NCBI GenBank assembly: GCA_937980205.1
Contig: CALJKW010000023.1
Span: 1 to 64,000, forward strand
Direction: 5' to 3'
DNA length: 64,000 bases
Source of the DNA: an uncultured Myxococcales bacterium
GTDB lineage: Bacteria; Myxococcota; Myxococcia; Myxococcales; Myxococcaceae
Shown here: in pieces, positions 16,639-23,870 of the stretch
Layout: each line of letters opens with the position of its first letter
Numbering within the stretch: the first letter of the stretch is position 1
Notes under the pieces: generated by a model
What the model was told of the DNA's origin: nothing
Database searches by the model: none
Seen by the model: the letters and a program-made list of their open reading frames with translations, nothing else
Made by a program: the position numbers and the translations under genes

Positions 16639-17100
16639 TCACCGCTGGGAGGTCTTCGTCGCTCGCGGAATCTCGAGCGTCTCGGCCAGCGGCATGTCGA
16701 GGTGCTTGTCGCCGAGGTCGATGCCGTTGGCCTTCAGGTCGAACGCGAGGATGCGCCAGTAGTCGGCCTCGGGCAGCACGCCCGGCGTCTTCGGCGGCAT
16801 GTTCTGCACCGCGAACTTCGCGACGTCGGCGACCGTCTTGAACTGCATCGTGCGCTTCTTGCGCTCCGCGGGAGGGTCGAGCGGCAGCGCGCCCTGGTCG
16901 AGCCCGACCACACGTGGCGCCTTGTCGGTGCCCTCGCCGCTGTCGCCGTGGCACTTCGCGCAGTGCTGGCCGTAGAGCGCCGCGCCGGCCTGGGCCTGCT
17001 CGGTGAACGTCTCGCTCTTCGCCGCGGTGGTGTTCGTTTCGTCGCGGGCTTCCCGCTGCATGCAGCCGGCGAGCGCGAGGACGAGGAAGGCCTTCTTCAT
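16639..17100 (-). CDS. Mono-heme cytochrome c lipoprotein (paralogue 1)
   Basis: 153 residues; ATG 17100 overlaps the sigma-factor stop (ATGA). The signal MKKAFLVLALAGC has its Cys at 13. One heme motif, CAKCH near residue 47, in the context GAALYGQHCAKCHGDSGEG, and a later NMPPK as probable Met ligand. The protein is a clear paralogue of the one at 18484: both share the start pattern GCMQRE-RD, SEG or DQGALPL-PP, and the end GIDLG-HLD...QR. It is probably a membrane-tethered periplasmic electron shuttle. Coupling to an ECF sigma gene implies shared regulation. Confidence 0.85.
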   Translation of the reverse strand: MKKAFLVLALAGCMQREARDETNTTAAKSETFTEQAQAGAALYGQHCAKCHGDSGEGTDKAPRVVGLDQGALPLDPPAERKKRTMQFKTVADVAKFAVQNMPPKTPGVLPEADYWRILAFDLKANGIDLGDKHLDMPLAETLEIPRATKTSQR

Positions 17101-17762
17101 GGTGAGCTCCGTTCGAGTTGGTTCAGCACTGCTTCGACGACGCGGTTGCAGCGCGTCGCGGGGAAACCGAAGAGCTCTTCCGAAGACTCTTCGAGCATTC
17201 GATCGAGCCGATCGCGCAGGCGCTCGTTCGCGCGGAACATGCGCGTCTTGACCGCCTCTTCCGAGAGGCCGAGCACCTCGGCGGTCTCGGCGACGGAGAA
17301 GCCGTCGATGCGGCGGAGCACGAAGACCTCGCGGTAGCCGTCGGGCAGCGCGTCGACGGCGCGCTCGAGCACCTGCACCAGCTCGCGGTTCGAGGCCTGG
17401 ACGTCGGGCGTGCTGCGCGGGTCCGTCGCGGCGAGCACCGCGACGTCGGACGGCACCGGCGCGATGGCGGCGCGGCGGACGCGGGTGATGGCCTCGTGGA
17501 CTCCGATGCGGGTGAGCCAGGTGGCGAAGGTGGCGCGGAGGTCGAACTGGTCGAGGTGCGAGTAGGACCTCAAGTAGGCCTCCTGCATCACCTCTTCGAC
17601 CTGGGCCTCGTCCTTCAGCACGGCGCGGATCGCGCGGTAGAGGCGGGCGTTGTGACGGCGCATGAGCAGCTCGAAGAGCTCGGGCTTGCCGCCGCGAACC
17701 TGCTCTACGAGCTGCTCGTCGGTGAGGTTCGTCGGCGGGGTGGACGGAAGGGGCGATTGCAT
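17097..17762 (-). CDS. ECF RNA polymerase sigma factor
   Basis: 221 residues. Region 2 (HNARLYRAIRAVLKDEAQVEEV followed by MQEAYLRSYSHLDQFD) and region 4 (LPDGYREVFVLRRIDGFSV and SEEAVKTRMFRANERLRD) are intact. A 30-residue C-terminal tail (FGFPATRCNRVVEAVLNQLERS) contains one Cys. No typical anti-sigma gene is adjacent. Its neighbours are two cytochrome lipoproteins and a four-helix membrane protein, so one of these or a distant protein may control it. The stop overlaps the cytochrome start, so the sigma factor and cytochrome are made from one message. Confidence 0.92.
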   Translation of the reverse strand: MQSPLPSTPPTNLTDEQLVEQVRGGKPELFELLMRRHNARLYRAIRAVLKDEAQVEEVMQEAYLRSYSHLDQFDLRATFATWLTRIGVHEAITRVRRAAIAPVPSDVAVLAATDPRSTPDVQASNRELVQVLERAVDALPDGYREVFVLRRIDGFSVAETAEVLGLSEEAVKTRMFRANERLRDRLDRMLEESSEELFGFPATRCNRVVEAVLNQLERSSP

Positions 17763-17805
17763 CTCGCCCCTACAGAGTCACGACGACGAAATCCGTTGCA
17801 GGAAA

Positions 17806-18384
17806 TCACCACATGAACGCGGCGTTCACCGTGTACGTGGTGGCGAGGCCGAGGCCGACGCCGAAGTGAATCGTGCGCATCACCCTGCCGAACTGCGCGT
17901 GGTACTCGCGCGGGACGCCGACCAGGCCGGGGTGCGCGGCGATCAGGCCGAGCACCGGCTGGACGGCGAAGAGGCCGACGTTCGTCCAGCGCAGGGCTTC
18001 GGTGACGTTCTGCCGGCGGCCGCTGCCCTCGTCGTAGGGGCTGGGGTTCATCTCGGCCGCGACGATCTCCTGCGCGATGAAGAGGCCGGCGGAGGTCACG
18101 GCGAACGCGGCGTGCAGGAGGGTGAGCCCCGGACCGCACCCGAACTCGCCCAAGAGGCCCTTGCCTTCACTGCAGCGGCCGTCGCCGAACAGCGTCGGGC
18201 GGTTGATCATCAGCGCGAGGCCCGTCACACCGGTGAGCGCGATGGTGCCGATGCCAGCCTTCTGCAGCACGCTGTGGGTGGTGTCGAGCTGCTGTCCGTC
18301 GGTGGTGACCTGCTGCGCCCAACCTGCTGCGGGAACTGCCAATGCCAGTACGACGACGACCGTTCGCATCCACGCTCTGTTCAT
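17806..18384 (-). CDS. Four-helix membrane protein with helix-borne His (cytochrome b561-like, tentative)
   Basis: 192 residues; ATG 18384 behind a good ribosome site (ggaggtc). A signal peptide (VVLALAVPAAGWAQ) is followed by four hydrophobic segments. A His sits in or at the edge of each (THSVLQKAGIGTIAL, LTLLHAAFAVTSAG, PVLGLIAAHPGL, RTIHFGVGLGLAT), the pattern expected for two b-type hemes in b561-like proteins. The loop between helices 1 and 2 has three Cys. Cytochrome c genes on both sides and YceI nearby support an electron-transfer role; in E. coli yceI is paired with a b561-type gene. Heme binding is inferred, not shown. Confidence 0.6.
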   Translation of the reverse strand: MNRAWMRTVVVVLALAVPAAGWAQQVTTDGQQLDTTHSVLQKAGIGTIALTGVTGLALMINRPTLFGDGRCSEGKGLLGEFGCGPGLTLLHAAFAVTSAGLFIAQEIVAAEMNPSPYDEGSGRRQNVTEALRWTNVGLFAVQPVLGLIAAHPGLVGVPREYHAQFGRVMRTIHFGVGLGLATTYTVNAAFMW

Positions 18385-18483
18385 CAAAGACCTCCGGCCA
18401 GGGTCAGTGCAGCCGTCGTACCGGCCGGCGGCGCACGCAGAACGCAGGCTTGCGTCGGCGCCGCCGGGGCACCGCGCCACACC

Positions 18484-18945
18484 TCACCGCTGTGTCGTGA
18501 GCGACGGCCGCGGCAGCGCTACCGTCCGTGCGACGGATCGGTCGAGGTGCTGGTTGCCGAGGTCGATGCCGTTCTGCTGCAGCAGGTACGCCGTGATGCG
18601 CCAGTACGCGGCCTCGGTGAGCGAGCCGGTCTCGAGCGGCGGCATGTACTCGAGCGCGTACATGCCGACGTCCTGCGCGGTGTGGAACTGGCCGCGGCGC
18701 TCCTTGCCGTCCCGCGGCGGGTTCAGCGGCAGCGCGCCTTCGCTCGAGCCGATGAGCCGCGGAGCCTTCTTCGTGCCTTCGCCCTGATCACCGTGGCAGC
18801 GCGAGCAGCTGTCCGCGAAGATCTGCCGGCCCTTCGCCGCCTGCTCGGTGAACGTCTCCCTCGCGAGGGCACCATCGTCTCGGGTCTCGCGCTGCATGCA
18901 GCCCAGCATCAACGCGACCATCAGCAAGAAGCTCCATTTCATCAT
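18484..18945 (-). CDS. Mono-heme cytochrome c lipoprotein (paralogue 2)
   Basis: 153 residues, ATG 18945 (ATG 18942 also possible) behind ggagaag. Lipobox MLGC with Cys at 16. Heme motif CSRCH in KGRQIFADSCSRCHGDQGEG; YMPPLETG supplies a likely Met ligand. Same length and layout as the cytochrome at 16639, which points to a local duplication that now flanks a sigma factor and a b561-like gene. Promoter-proximal gene of this minus-strand group. Confidence 0.85.
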   Translation of the reverse strand: MMKWSFLLMVALMLGCMQRETRDDGALARETFTEQAAKGRQIFADSCSRCHGDQGEGTKKAPRLIGSSEGALPLNPPRDGKERRGQFHTAQDVGMYALEYMPPLETGSLTEAAYWRITAYLLQQNGIDLGNQHLDRSVARTVALPRPSLTTQR

Positions 18946-19019
18946 CTTCTCCTCGAAGGAACTGGCTCTCCTCCATTTGGTAATGGGCGTCCCGGCCTCG
19001 CGGCGTCGGAGAATGCGGG

Positions 19020-19041
19020 CCGGTTCCCCGCCGGTAACCGG
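19020..19041 (-). terminator. Inverted repeat after yceI, possible terminator
   Basis: CCGGTT and AACCGG arms (10-base loop, itself GC-rich) start 4 bases beyond the yceI stop. There is no clear U-tract, so it may act with Rho or as an RNA stability hairpin. Confidence 0.35.
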
Positions 19042-19045
19042 GGCT

Positions 19046-19669
19046 TTAGCGCGCGCGGGTGAACGCGAGGCGGATCACGAAGTCGACCTCGTCGCCGTTC
19101 TTGATCGTCCCGAGCGCCGCGCTGTACGGCTTGATGCCGTAGTCGCTCGTCCGCACGCTGAAGCGGCTCTCGGCGGTGGTCCGCCCGTCGCGCTGAGCGA
19201 GCTTCACCGGCACGGTGAGCTCCCGCGTCTGGCCGTGCAGCGTGAGCTTCCCGTCGAGCAGCAGCTGGCCGCCTTCGCGCCGCGCGCGCGTCGAGGTGAA
19301 CGTGATGACCGGGAAGCGCCGCGCGTCGAGCTGCTTCTCGCCGAGCATGCTCTCCTTCACCGACTGGCGGTCTTTGTCGTCGAGCTGTGAGGTCTCTGCG
19401 TGGCGGCGGCGCACCGACGGCTCGTCGACCTCGAGCGACGCGGCCTTCACGGTGAGGGAGGCCTGCAGCGACTCGGGGCTCGAGGGATCGAGCTCGGCGG
19501 TGCCGGCGACCTCGGTCGCCCTCACCACGTGGTCGTGCGCGAAGCCCTTGCCGATGCCGGCCGCGTGGGTCTTCACCACCAGCTCGCTTCGAGCGGCGTC
19601 GAGGGTCAGCTTCTCCGCGGCGTGCGCCGCCGGCGCGAGGAGCAGCAACAGCAGCAGCGGGTACCTCAT
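19046..19669 (-). CDS. yceI: YceI-family periplasmic lipid-binding protein
   Basis: 207 residues with signal MRYPLLLLLLLAPAAHAAE. Family features: KLTLDAARSELVV at the mature start, FAHDHVVRATEVAGTAELD, SMLGEKQLDARRFPVITFTSTRAR, GKLTLHGQTRELTVPV and SDYGIKPYSAALGTIKNGDEVDFVIRL at the end. YceI proteins form a lipocalin-like barrel that binds polyisoprenoid or quinone-like lipids. The b561-like gene and cytochromes c on the same strand fit a quinone-related function. Nothing unusual in length. Confidence 0.92.
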   Translation of the reverse strand: MRYPLLLLLLLAPAAHAAEKLTLDAARSELVVKTHAAGIGKGFAHDHVVRATEVAGTAELDPSSPESLQASLTVKAASLEVDEPSVRRRHAETSQLDDKDRQSVKESMLGEKQLDARRFPVITFTSTRARREGGQLLLDGKLTLHGQTRELTVPVKLAQRDGRTTAESRFSVRTSDYGIKPYSAALGTIKNGDEVDFVIRLAFTRAR

Positions 19670-19731
19670 GGGTGGTCTGTAACCCGGTGCGCAGGCGCGC
19701 TGCCGGCGTTACGCTCAACGCTCTTCGCTTC

Positions 19732-20940
19732 ATGTCGGACGGCCAGCCAGACCGCACCCATCAGCCCGCGCGCATCTCAGAGGTGCCGGTGGTGCTCTTC
19801 ATCCGCGGCATCACGCTGCTGTTCGTGGTCGCGGGCGTCATCGTCTCGGCGCACTGGTACATCGGGCTGAGGCTGATCCGTGACGCCGGGTGGCCGGCCG
19901 CGGTGCAGCCCGTGCTGTGGATGCTGCTGTGGGCCGCGTTCGGCAGCATCTTCGCCGGCTTCCTCGGCGGGCGGCTGCTGCCGCGTCCCCTCGCGCGCGT
20001 GCTGCAGTGGGTGGGCTTCATCTGGATGGGCATGTTCGGTCTGTTGTTCACCACGAGCGCGGCGACCGACCTCGCGTTCTTCCTCGCCGGTCACGTCGCG
20101 CCCCGCGGCCCCGAGTGGGGACGCGCGCAGGCCGTGACGGTGCTCGTGCTCGTGGTGCCCGCGCTCGTGTGGGGCTTCCTGGTCGCGCGGAGGACTCCGC
20201 CGGTCGAGCGCACGACGATTCCCATCAAGGGGCTGGGCAAGGCGTTCGACGGCCTGAAGATCGTGCAGCTCACCGACATTCACATCGGCGAGACGCTCGA
20301 CCGCCGCTTCCTGAAGCGCGTCGTCGACCAGGTGAACGCGCTGAAGCCGGACCTCGTGGTGGTGACCGGAGACGCCATCGACGGCCCGCTCACGAAGCTG
20401 CGCGACGAGGTCGCCGGGTTCGGAGAGCTGCGCGGCCGGCTCGGCAGCTTCTACGTCACGGGCAACCACGAGTACTACCACGGCGCCGCCGCGTGGATCG
20501 CCGAGTTCCAGCGGCTGGGCTTGAAGCCGCTGCTCAACGCGCACGTCGTGCTCGAGCAGGGCGGCGACAAGCTCGTGCTCGGGGGAGTGCCCGACGTCGA
20601 GGGCGCGCGCTTCTCCGCGAATCACGCCCCGAGCGTCGAGGCTGCGTTCGCCGGAGCGCCCCCGCTCGCCGAGGCCCCGCGCATTCTGCTCGCCCACCAG
20701 CCGCTGTTCGCGAAGCGCGCCGGAGGGCAGGGCGTGCAGCTCATGCTCTCGGGCCACACGCACGGCGGGCAGATTTTTCCGTTCATGTTCCTGGTGCGGC
20801 TGCAGCAGCCGGTCATCTCCGGCTTCCGCGAGCTGTTCGGCGTGCCGGTGTACACGTCGCGCGGCACCGGCTACTGGGGGCCGCCGTTTCGCGTGGGGCC
20901 GTCGAGTGAGATCGCCGAGCTGACGCTGAAGGCGGTGTGA
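19732..20940 (+). CDS. Membrane-anchored metallophosphoesterase (YkuE-like)
   Basis: 402 residues from ATG 19732. Four hydrophobic helices in the first about 150 residues (LFIRGITLLFVVAGVIV, PVLWMLLWAAFGSIFAGFLG, WVGFIWMGMFGLLFTTSA, VTVLVLVVPALVWGFLV) precede a calcineurin-like domain with every metal motif: LTDIHIG, TGDAIDG, GNHEYYHG, HQPLFAK and SGHTHGGQ. Family members hydrolyse phosphodiesters or lipid-linked phosphates at the membrane. It is followed by a dispersed repeat and stands alone. Confidence 0.9.
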   Translation: MSDGQPDRTHQPARISEVPVVLFIRGITLLFVVAGVIVSAHWYIGLRLIRDAGWPAAVQPVLWMLLWAAFGSIFAGFLGGRLLPRPLARVLQWVGFIWMGMFGLLFTTSAATDLAFFLAGHVAPRGPEWGRAQAVTVLVLVVPALVWGFLVARRTPPVERTTIPIKGLGKAFDGLKIVQLTDIHIGETLDRRFLKRVVDQVNALKPDLVVVTGDAIDGPLTKLRDEVAGFGELRGRLGSFYVTGNHEYYHGAAAWIAEFQRLGLKPLLNAHVVLEQGGDKLVLGGVPDVEGARFSANHAPSVEAAFAGAPPLAEAPRILLAHQPLFAKRAGGQGVQLMLSGHTHGGQIFPFMFLVRLQQPVISGFRELFGVPVYTSRGTGYWGPPFRVGPSSEIAELTLKAV

Positions 20941-20961
20941 AGCAGGCGGGGTGATGCACCG

Positions 20962-21089
20962 CCGTTCGCCCCGAGCGGAGCAGCCCGAAGGGCTGCGTCC
21001 TTCGAGAGGCTCAGGAGTGCGGGGCCCCAAGCCGACTCGAGGCCCGCTTCGACTTCGGCCTTCGGCCTCCGCTCAGGCGTGAACGGAGG
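20962..21089. repeat. Dispersed palindromic repeat, copy B
   Basis: About 128 bases, beginning ccgttcgccccgagcggag and ending cctccgctcaggcgtgaacgg, so the ends are inverted copies. It shares the blocks described for copy A at 8073-8189 but differs in the middle (adds ttcgagaggctcaggag). It fills the space between two convergent genes and may act as a bidirectional hairpin. Confidence 0.75.
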
Positions 21090-21093
21090 TTGC

Positions 21094-21438
21094 TCAGCGC
21101 CGCGCCGCATCCGCCATTCCCCCGAACACCAGCTCGAAGAACGGCGTGTCATCGAGCAGCTGCTCGAGCAGGCCCGGCGAGTTGAGGCGCATGTGGCCGA
21201 ACAGGCCGCCGAGCGCCTGCGGGTCGTCGAGCGAGCCGACCTCGTGAAGGCCCGGGTAGTTGACGTCCTGTCTGCGCGCCTGCGTGCGCAGCGTGCGGAC
21301 GAGGTCGCGACGCTGCTGCTCGGAGAGCCGCGCGAGCACCTGCTGAGCCGCCACGACGTAACGCTCCTGGGTGAGGTCGTCGATTGCCGGGCCGTACGGG
21401 TGGCGGCCTTCGCCGCTCGATTCAACGCTGATTGCCAT
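21094..21438 (-). CDS. Small helical protein of unknown function
   Basis: 114 residues; ATG 21438 is preceded by aaggagc, a good ribosome site, and longer upstream frames lack one. No signal or membrane segment. Composition is that of a soluble helical protein (ERYVVAAQQVLARLSEQQRRDLVRTLR, LLEQLLDDTPFFELVFGGM). No family is recognised. Transcribed divergently from the flavin-binding-type gene at 21566, with the promoters in about 130 bases between them. Confidence 0.65.
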   Translation of the reverse strand: MAISVESSGEGRHPYGPAIDDLTQERYVVAAQQVLARLSEQQRRDLVRTLRTQARRQDVNYPGLHEVGSLDDPQALGGLFGHMRLNSPGLLEQLLDDTPFFELVFGGMADAARR

Positions 21439-21565
21439 CTCGTGCTCCTTTGCTCTGTCAGTAACGGGCGGGTCGCGCGGGCCGCACCGGGTGACATTTC
21501 GCCACGGTGCCATCGTGTTCCTCTGTGCGGATGCGCGCGGCACGCGGCGTGAAACACCCTGCGTC

Positions 21566-22090
21566 ATGCCTTCACTGAAACGGAAGAAGACCCTGGGCCC
21601 CGAGCACGTTCACGAGCTGCTCGCGAAGTTCGACACGCTGATGGTCGGCACCTACGAACAGACCGGCGACGTGCCGAAGCTGCACGCGCGCCCCATGGCC
21701 GTCGCGCACGTCGAGGAGGACTCGAGCATCGTGTTCTTCACGGCCATCGACACCGGCAAGGTCGAGGAGGCGCTCTCGCCGCGCCGCGGCCACGTCTCCG
21801 GCCAGTCGCGGCGCCGCTACCTCTCGGCGGTCGGCGACTTCGAGATCATCAAGGACGTCGAGCGCGCGAAGGCGCTGTGGAAGCCGCAGTTCTCGGTGTG
21901 GTTCGACGGCCCCGAGGATCCGAAGCTCGTCCTCATGATCTTCCACCCGGAGGAGGTCGAGCTCTGGGACAGCTCGGGCGTGAAGGGCCTCAAGTACGCG
22001 TTCCAGATGGCGCGCGCGCTCGTGACCGGCGAGCGGCCGGATCGCGACGAAGACCCCGAGCAGCACGAGCGGGTCGCGCTGATTCACTGA
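21566..22090 (+). CDS. Pyridoxamine-5'-phosphate-oxidase-like FMN-binding protein
   Basis: 174 residues from ATG 21566. It has the split-barrel layout of the general-stress-protein-26 subgroup: LLAKFDTLMVGTYEQ, LHARPMAVAHVEEDSSIVFFTAIDTGKVEE, HVSGQSRRRYLSAVGDFEIIKDVERAKALW and PEDPKLVLMIFHPEEVELWD. Such proteins bind FMN or related cofactors and are not true PdxH enzymes. The substrate is unknown. No operon partner. Confidence 0.85.
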   Translation: MPSLKRKKTLGPEHVHELLAKFDTLMVGTYEQTGDVPKLHARPMAVAHVEEDSSIVFFTAIDTGKVEEALSPRRGHVSGQSRRRYLSAVGDFEIIKDVERAKALWKPQFSVWFDGPEDPKLVLMIFHPEEVELWDSSGVKGLKYAFQMARALVTGERPDRDEDPEQHERVALIH

Positions 22091-22105
22091 GCGCGGGGCC
22101 GGGGC

Positions 22106-22591
22106 TCACAGCTTCGCGGCGGCCTGCGCCACGCGGGAGGCGAACCCTTGCGCGGTCAGGAACGACAGGCGCACGCCGCCGACGACGAGCTGATCTCCCG
22201 AGCTGAGCGCCACGGCGATGCCGGCGGAGACGGGGTTGCCCGAGACCATCACGCTCGGCACCGACTCGCCGGCGGCGACGTGCCAGCTGCCGCCTTCCTG
22301 CGTGAGGACGCAGTGCTCCGGCGCGACGCCCGGAGCGACCACCTTCACCTCGCAGTCGTTGCCCGAGCCGAGCCGAAGACGCGGAGCGCCCGCGAGCTCG
22401 AAGCACAAGGGGTCTCCGACGGCGATCGGCGCGGTCTGACCGGGTACCCACGTGTCGGCGGCGCCCGAGGCGTCGCCCTGCGCCTCGGTCGCGAGCCACA
22501 CGAGCCACGCGTGCGGGTGCTTCGCGACGAAGCCGCTCTTCAGCAGCAGGTGCTGCCGGGCATACGTCGTTAAGGGCTGGGCCTTGAGCAA
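22106..22591 (-). CDS. FHA-domain-like protein
   Basis: 161 residues from a TTG start 4 bases after the rhodanese stop. The C-terminal two thirds show a forkhead-associated fold pattern: PLCFELAGAPRLRLGSGNDCEVKV, APEHCVLTQEGGSWHV, VMVSGNPVSAGIAVALSSGDQLVVGGVRLSFL. The usual G-R-x(n)-S-x2-H core is loosely kept (RLGSGNDC, PEHC), so phosphothreonine binding is plausible but not certain. The first about 50 residues are a separate segment. Last gene of the SDR / SurA-like / PdxA / rhodanese group. Confidence 0.65.
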   Translation of the reverse strand: MLKAQPLTTYARQHLLLKSGFVAKHPHAWLVWLATEAQGDASGAADTWVPGQTAPIAVGDPLCFELAGAPRLRLGSGNDCEVKVVAPGVAPEHCVLTQEGGSWHVAAGESVPSVMVSGNPVSAGIAVALSSGDQLVVGGVRLSFLTAQGFASRVAQAAAKL

Positions 22592-22595
22592 CGGG

Positions 22596-23012
22596 TCAGC
22601 TGTTCGGCTTGACCGCGACGGTCTTCTGGCCCGCGGCCTTCCAGCCCATCAGGCCCTCGGGCAGCACCGCGACGTTGGTGTAGCCCGCTTCGGAGGCGCG
22701 CTTCGCCGCGGTCTCGGACGCCGAGCACATCGTGTTCGCGCAGTAGAAGACGAGCGAGGTGTCCTTCTTCGCGGGCAGCTCCTTCAGGTCGTAGGAGCTC
22801 GACGAGGTCAGCAGCACCGCGCCGGGGATCGTGCCGTTCTTCTGGCGGAAGCTCGCGCTGTTCGCGTCGAAGACCTTGGCCGCCTTGTTCTTCGCGAGCT
22901 CGGCGACGGTGATCGTCTTGATGGAAGATTCAGCCTGCATGTCGCCATCGCAGGCGAGCACAGAGGCAGGAACCAGCACGGCGCACAGCATCAGCGAGAG
23001 GGTGGTCTTCAT
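22596..23012 (-). CDS. Exported rhodanese-like protein
   Basis: 138 residues with signal MKTTLSLMLCAVLVPASVLAC; the Cys at the cleavage site makes a lipoprotein possible. Rhodanese segments: ITVAELAKNKAAKVFDANS, NGTIPGAVLL, LVFYCANTMCSASETAAKRASEAGYTNVAVLPEGLMGWKAAG. The active-site loop is CANTMCSAS, with the catalytic Cys expected at its start and a second Cys five residues later. It would carry sulfur or act on thiols in the periplasm. Fourth gene in its operon. Confidence 0.85.
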   Translation of the reverse strand: MKTTLSLMLCAVLVPASVLACDGDMQAESSIKTITVAELAKNKAAKVFDANSASFRQKNGTIPGAVLLTSSSSYDLKELPAKKDTSLVFYCANTMCSASETAAKRASEAGYTNVAVLPEGLMGWKAAGQKTVAVKPNS

Positions 23013-23027
23013 GGTGAGTCTCCTGTG

Positions 23028-23870
23028 TCACTCGATACCAGTGAGTTTCACCGCCATCAACAGGGCCTGAACCATGGGCTCGGGGTCGGCCTTCCCCTGG
23101 CCGGCGATGTCGTAGGCCGTGCCGTGGTCGGGCGAGGTGCGCGGCAGCGGCAGGCCGAGCGTCACGTTCACCGTGGTGCGGAAGTCGAGCGCCTTCGCGA
23201 CGCACAGGCCCTGGTCGTGGAACATCGCGAGCACCGCGTCGTAGCCGATGCCCGTCTGCGCCTTGGCGAACAGGCCGTCGGCGGGGAACGGGCCCTCCAC
23301 CTCGATGCCCTTCTTCTTCGCCGCGGCGATGGCGGGCGCGATGACGTCGAGCTCCTCGCGGCCCAGCTTGCCGCCCTCGCCCGCGTGGGGGTTGAGGCCG
23401 CAGACGGCGATGCGGCGGTGCGTTCGCGCGAGCAGCTCGAGCTGCTCGACGAGCCTCTTCTTCGTCAGCGCCTTGGGCACCTTCGCGAGCGGCAGGTGGT
23501 TGGTCGCGAGGGCGACGTTGAGCCGCGGGCCGGCCATCAGCATCAGCACGTCGACGCCGAACTGTTCGGCGAGCAGCTCGGTGTGGCCGGTGAAGGCGAT
23601 GCCGGCCCTGATGATCTGCTCTTTCGAGACGGGCGCGGTGCAGATGGCGTCGATGAGACCGTCCTTCGCGGCCTCGATGGCGTCCATCACGAAGCCGTGC
23701 TGGGCGCGGCCGGCCTTCGCGTTCGGCTTGCCGGGCGTGAAGCCCTTCGTGCTGCCGAAGACGACGGGCACGAGCGCGTCGCGCACGCGCGGGTCAGCGA
23801 GCGCCTTCTCCACCACCTCGGGGCCGATGCCGCAGGGGCAGCCCAGCGAGATGCCGACGCGGGCCTTCAC
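23028..23870 (-). CDS. pdxA: 4-hydroxythreonine-4-phosphate dehydrogenase, short form
   Basis: 280 residues from GTG 23870, which overlaps the stop of the SurA-like gene (GTGA). PdxA motifs are present: GISLGCPCGIGPEVV (the GDPAGIGPE loop with Asp and Ala both replaced by Cys), FTGHTELLAEQFG (metal His), GLNPHAGEGGKLGREE, MFHDQGL (metal His) and LPRTSPDHGTAYDIAGQGKADP (metal His). It is about 50 residues shorter than E. coli PdxA; the loss is near residues 35-60. It acts in vitamin B6 synthesis. The order surA-pdxA is the same as in E. coli. Confidence 0.88.
   Translation of the reverse strand: MKARVGISLGCPCGIGPEVVEKALADPRVRDALVPVVFGSTKGFTPGKPNAKAGRAQHGFVMDAIEAAKDGLIDAICTAPVSKEQIIRAGIAFTGHTELLAEQFGVDVLMLMAGPRLNVALATNHLPLAKVPKALTKKRLVEQLELLARTHRRIAVCGLNPHAGEGGKLGREELDVIAPAIAAAKKKGIEVEGPFPADGLFAKAQTGIGYDAVLAMFHDQGLCVAKALDFRTTVNVTLGLPLPRTSPDHGTAYDIAGQGKADPEPMVQALLMAVKLTGIE

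Noticed and set aside
17806..18480. Longer start for the four-helix membrane protein
   Set aside because: The added 32 residues are Arg/Gly-rich and precede the ribosome site; the signal peptide starts at ATG 18384.
20962..21089. Insertion sequence remnant
   Set aside because: No transposase-like coding or target-site duplication is visible; the element fits a short REP-like repeat better.
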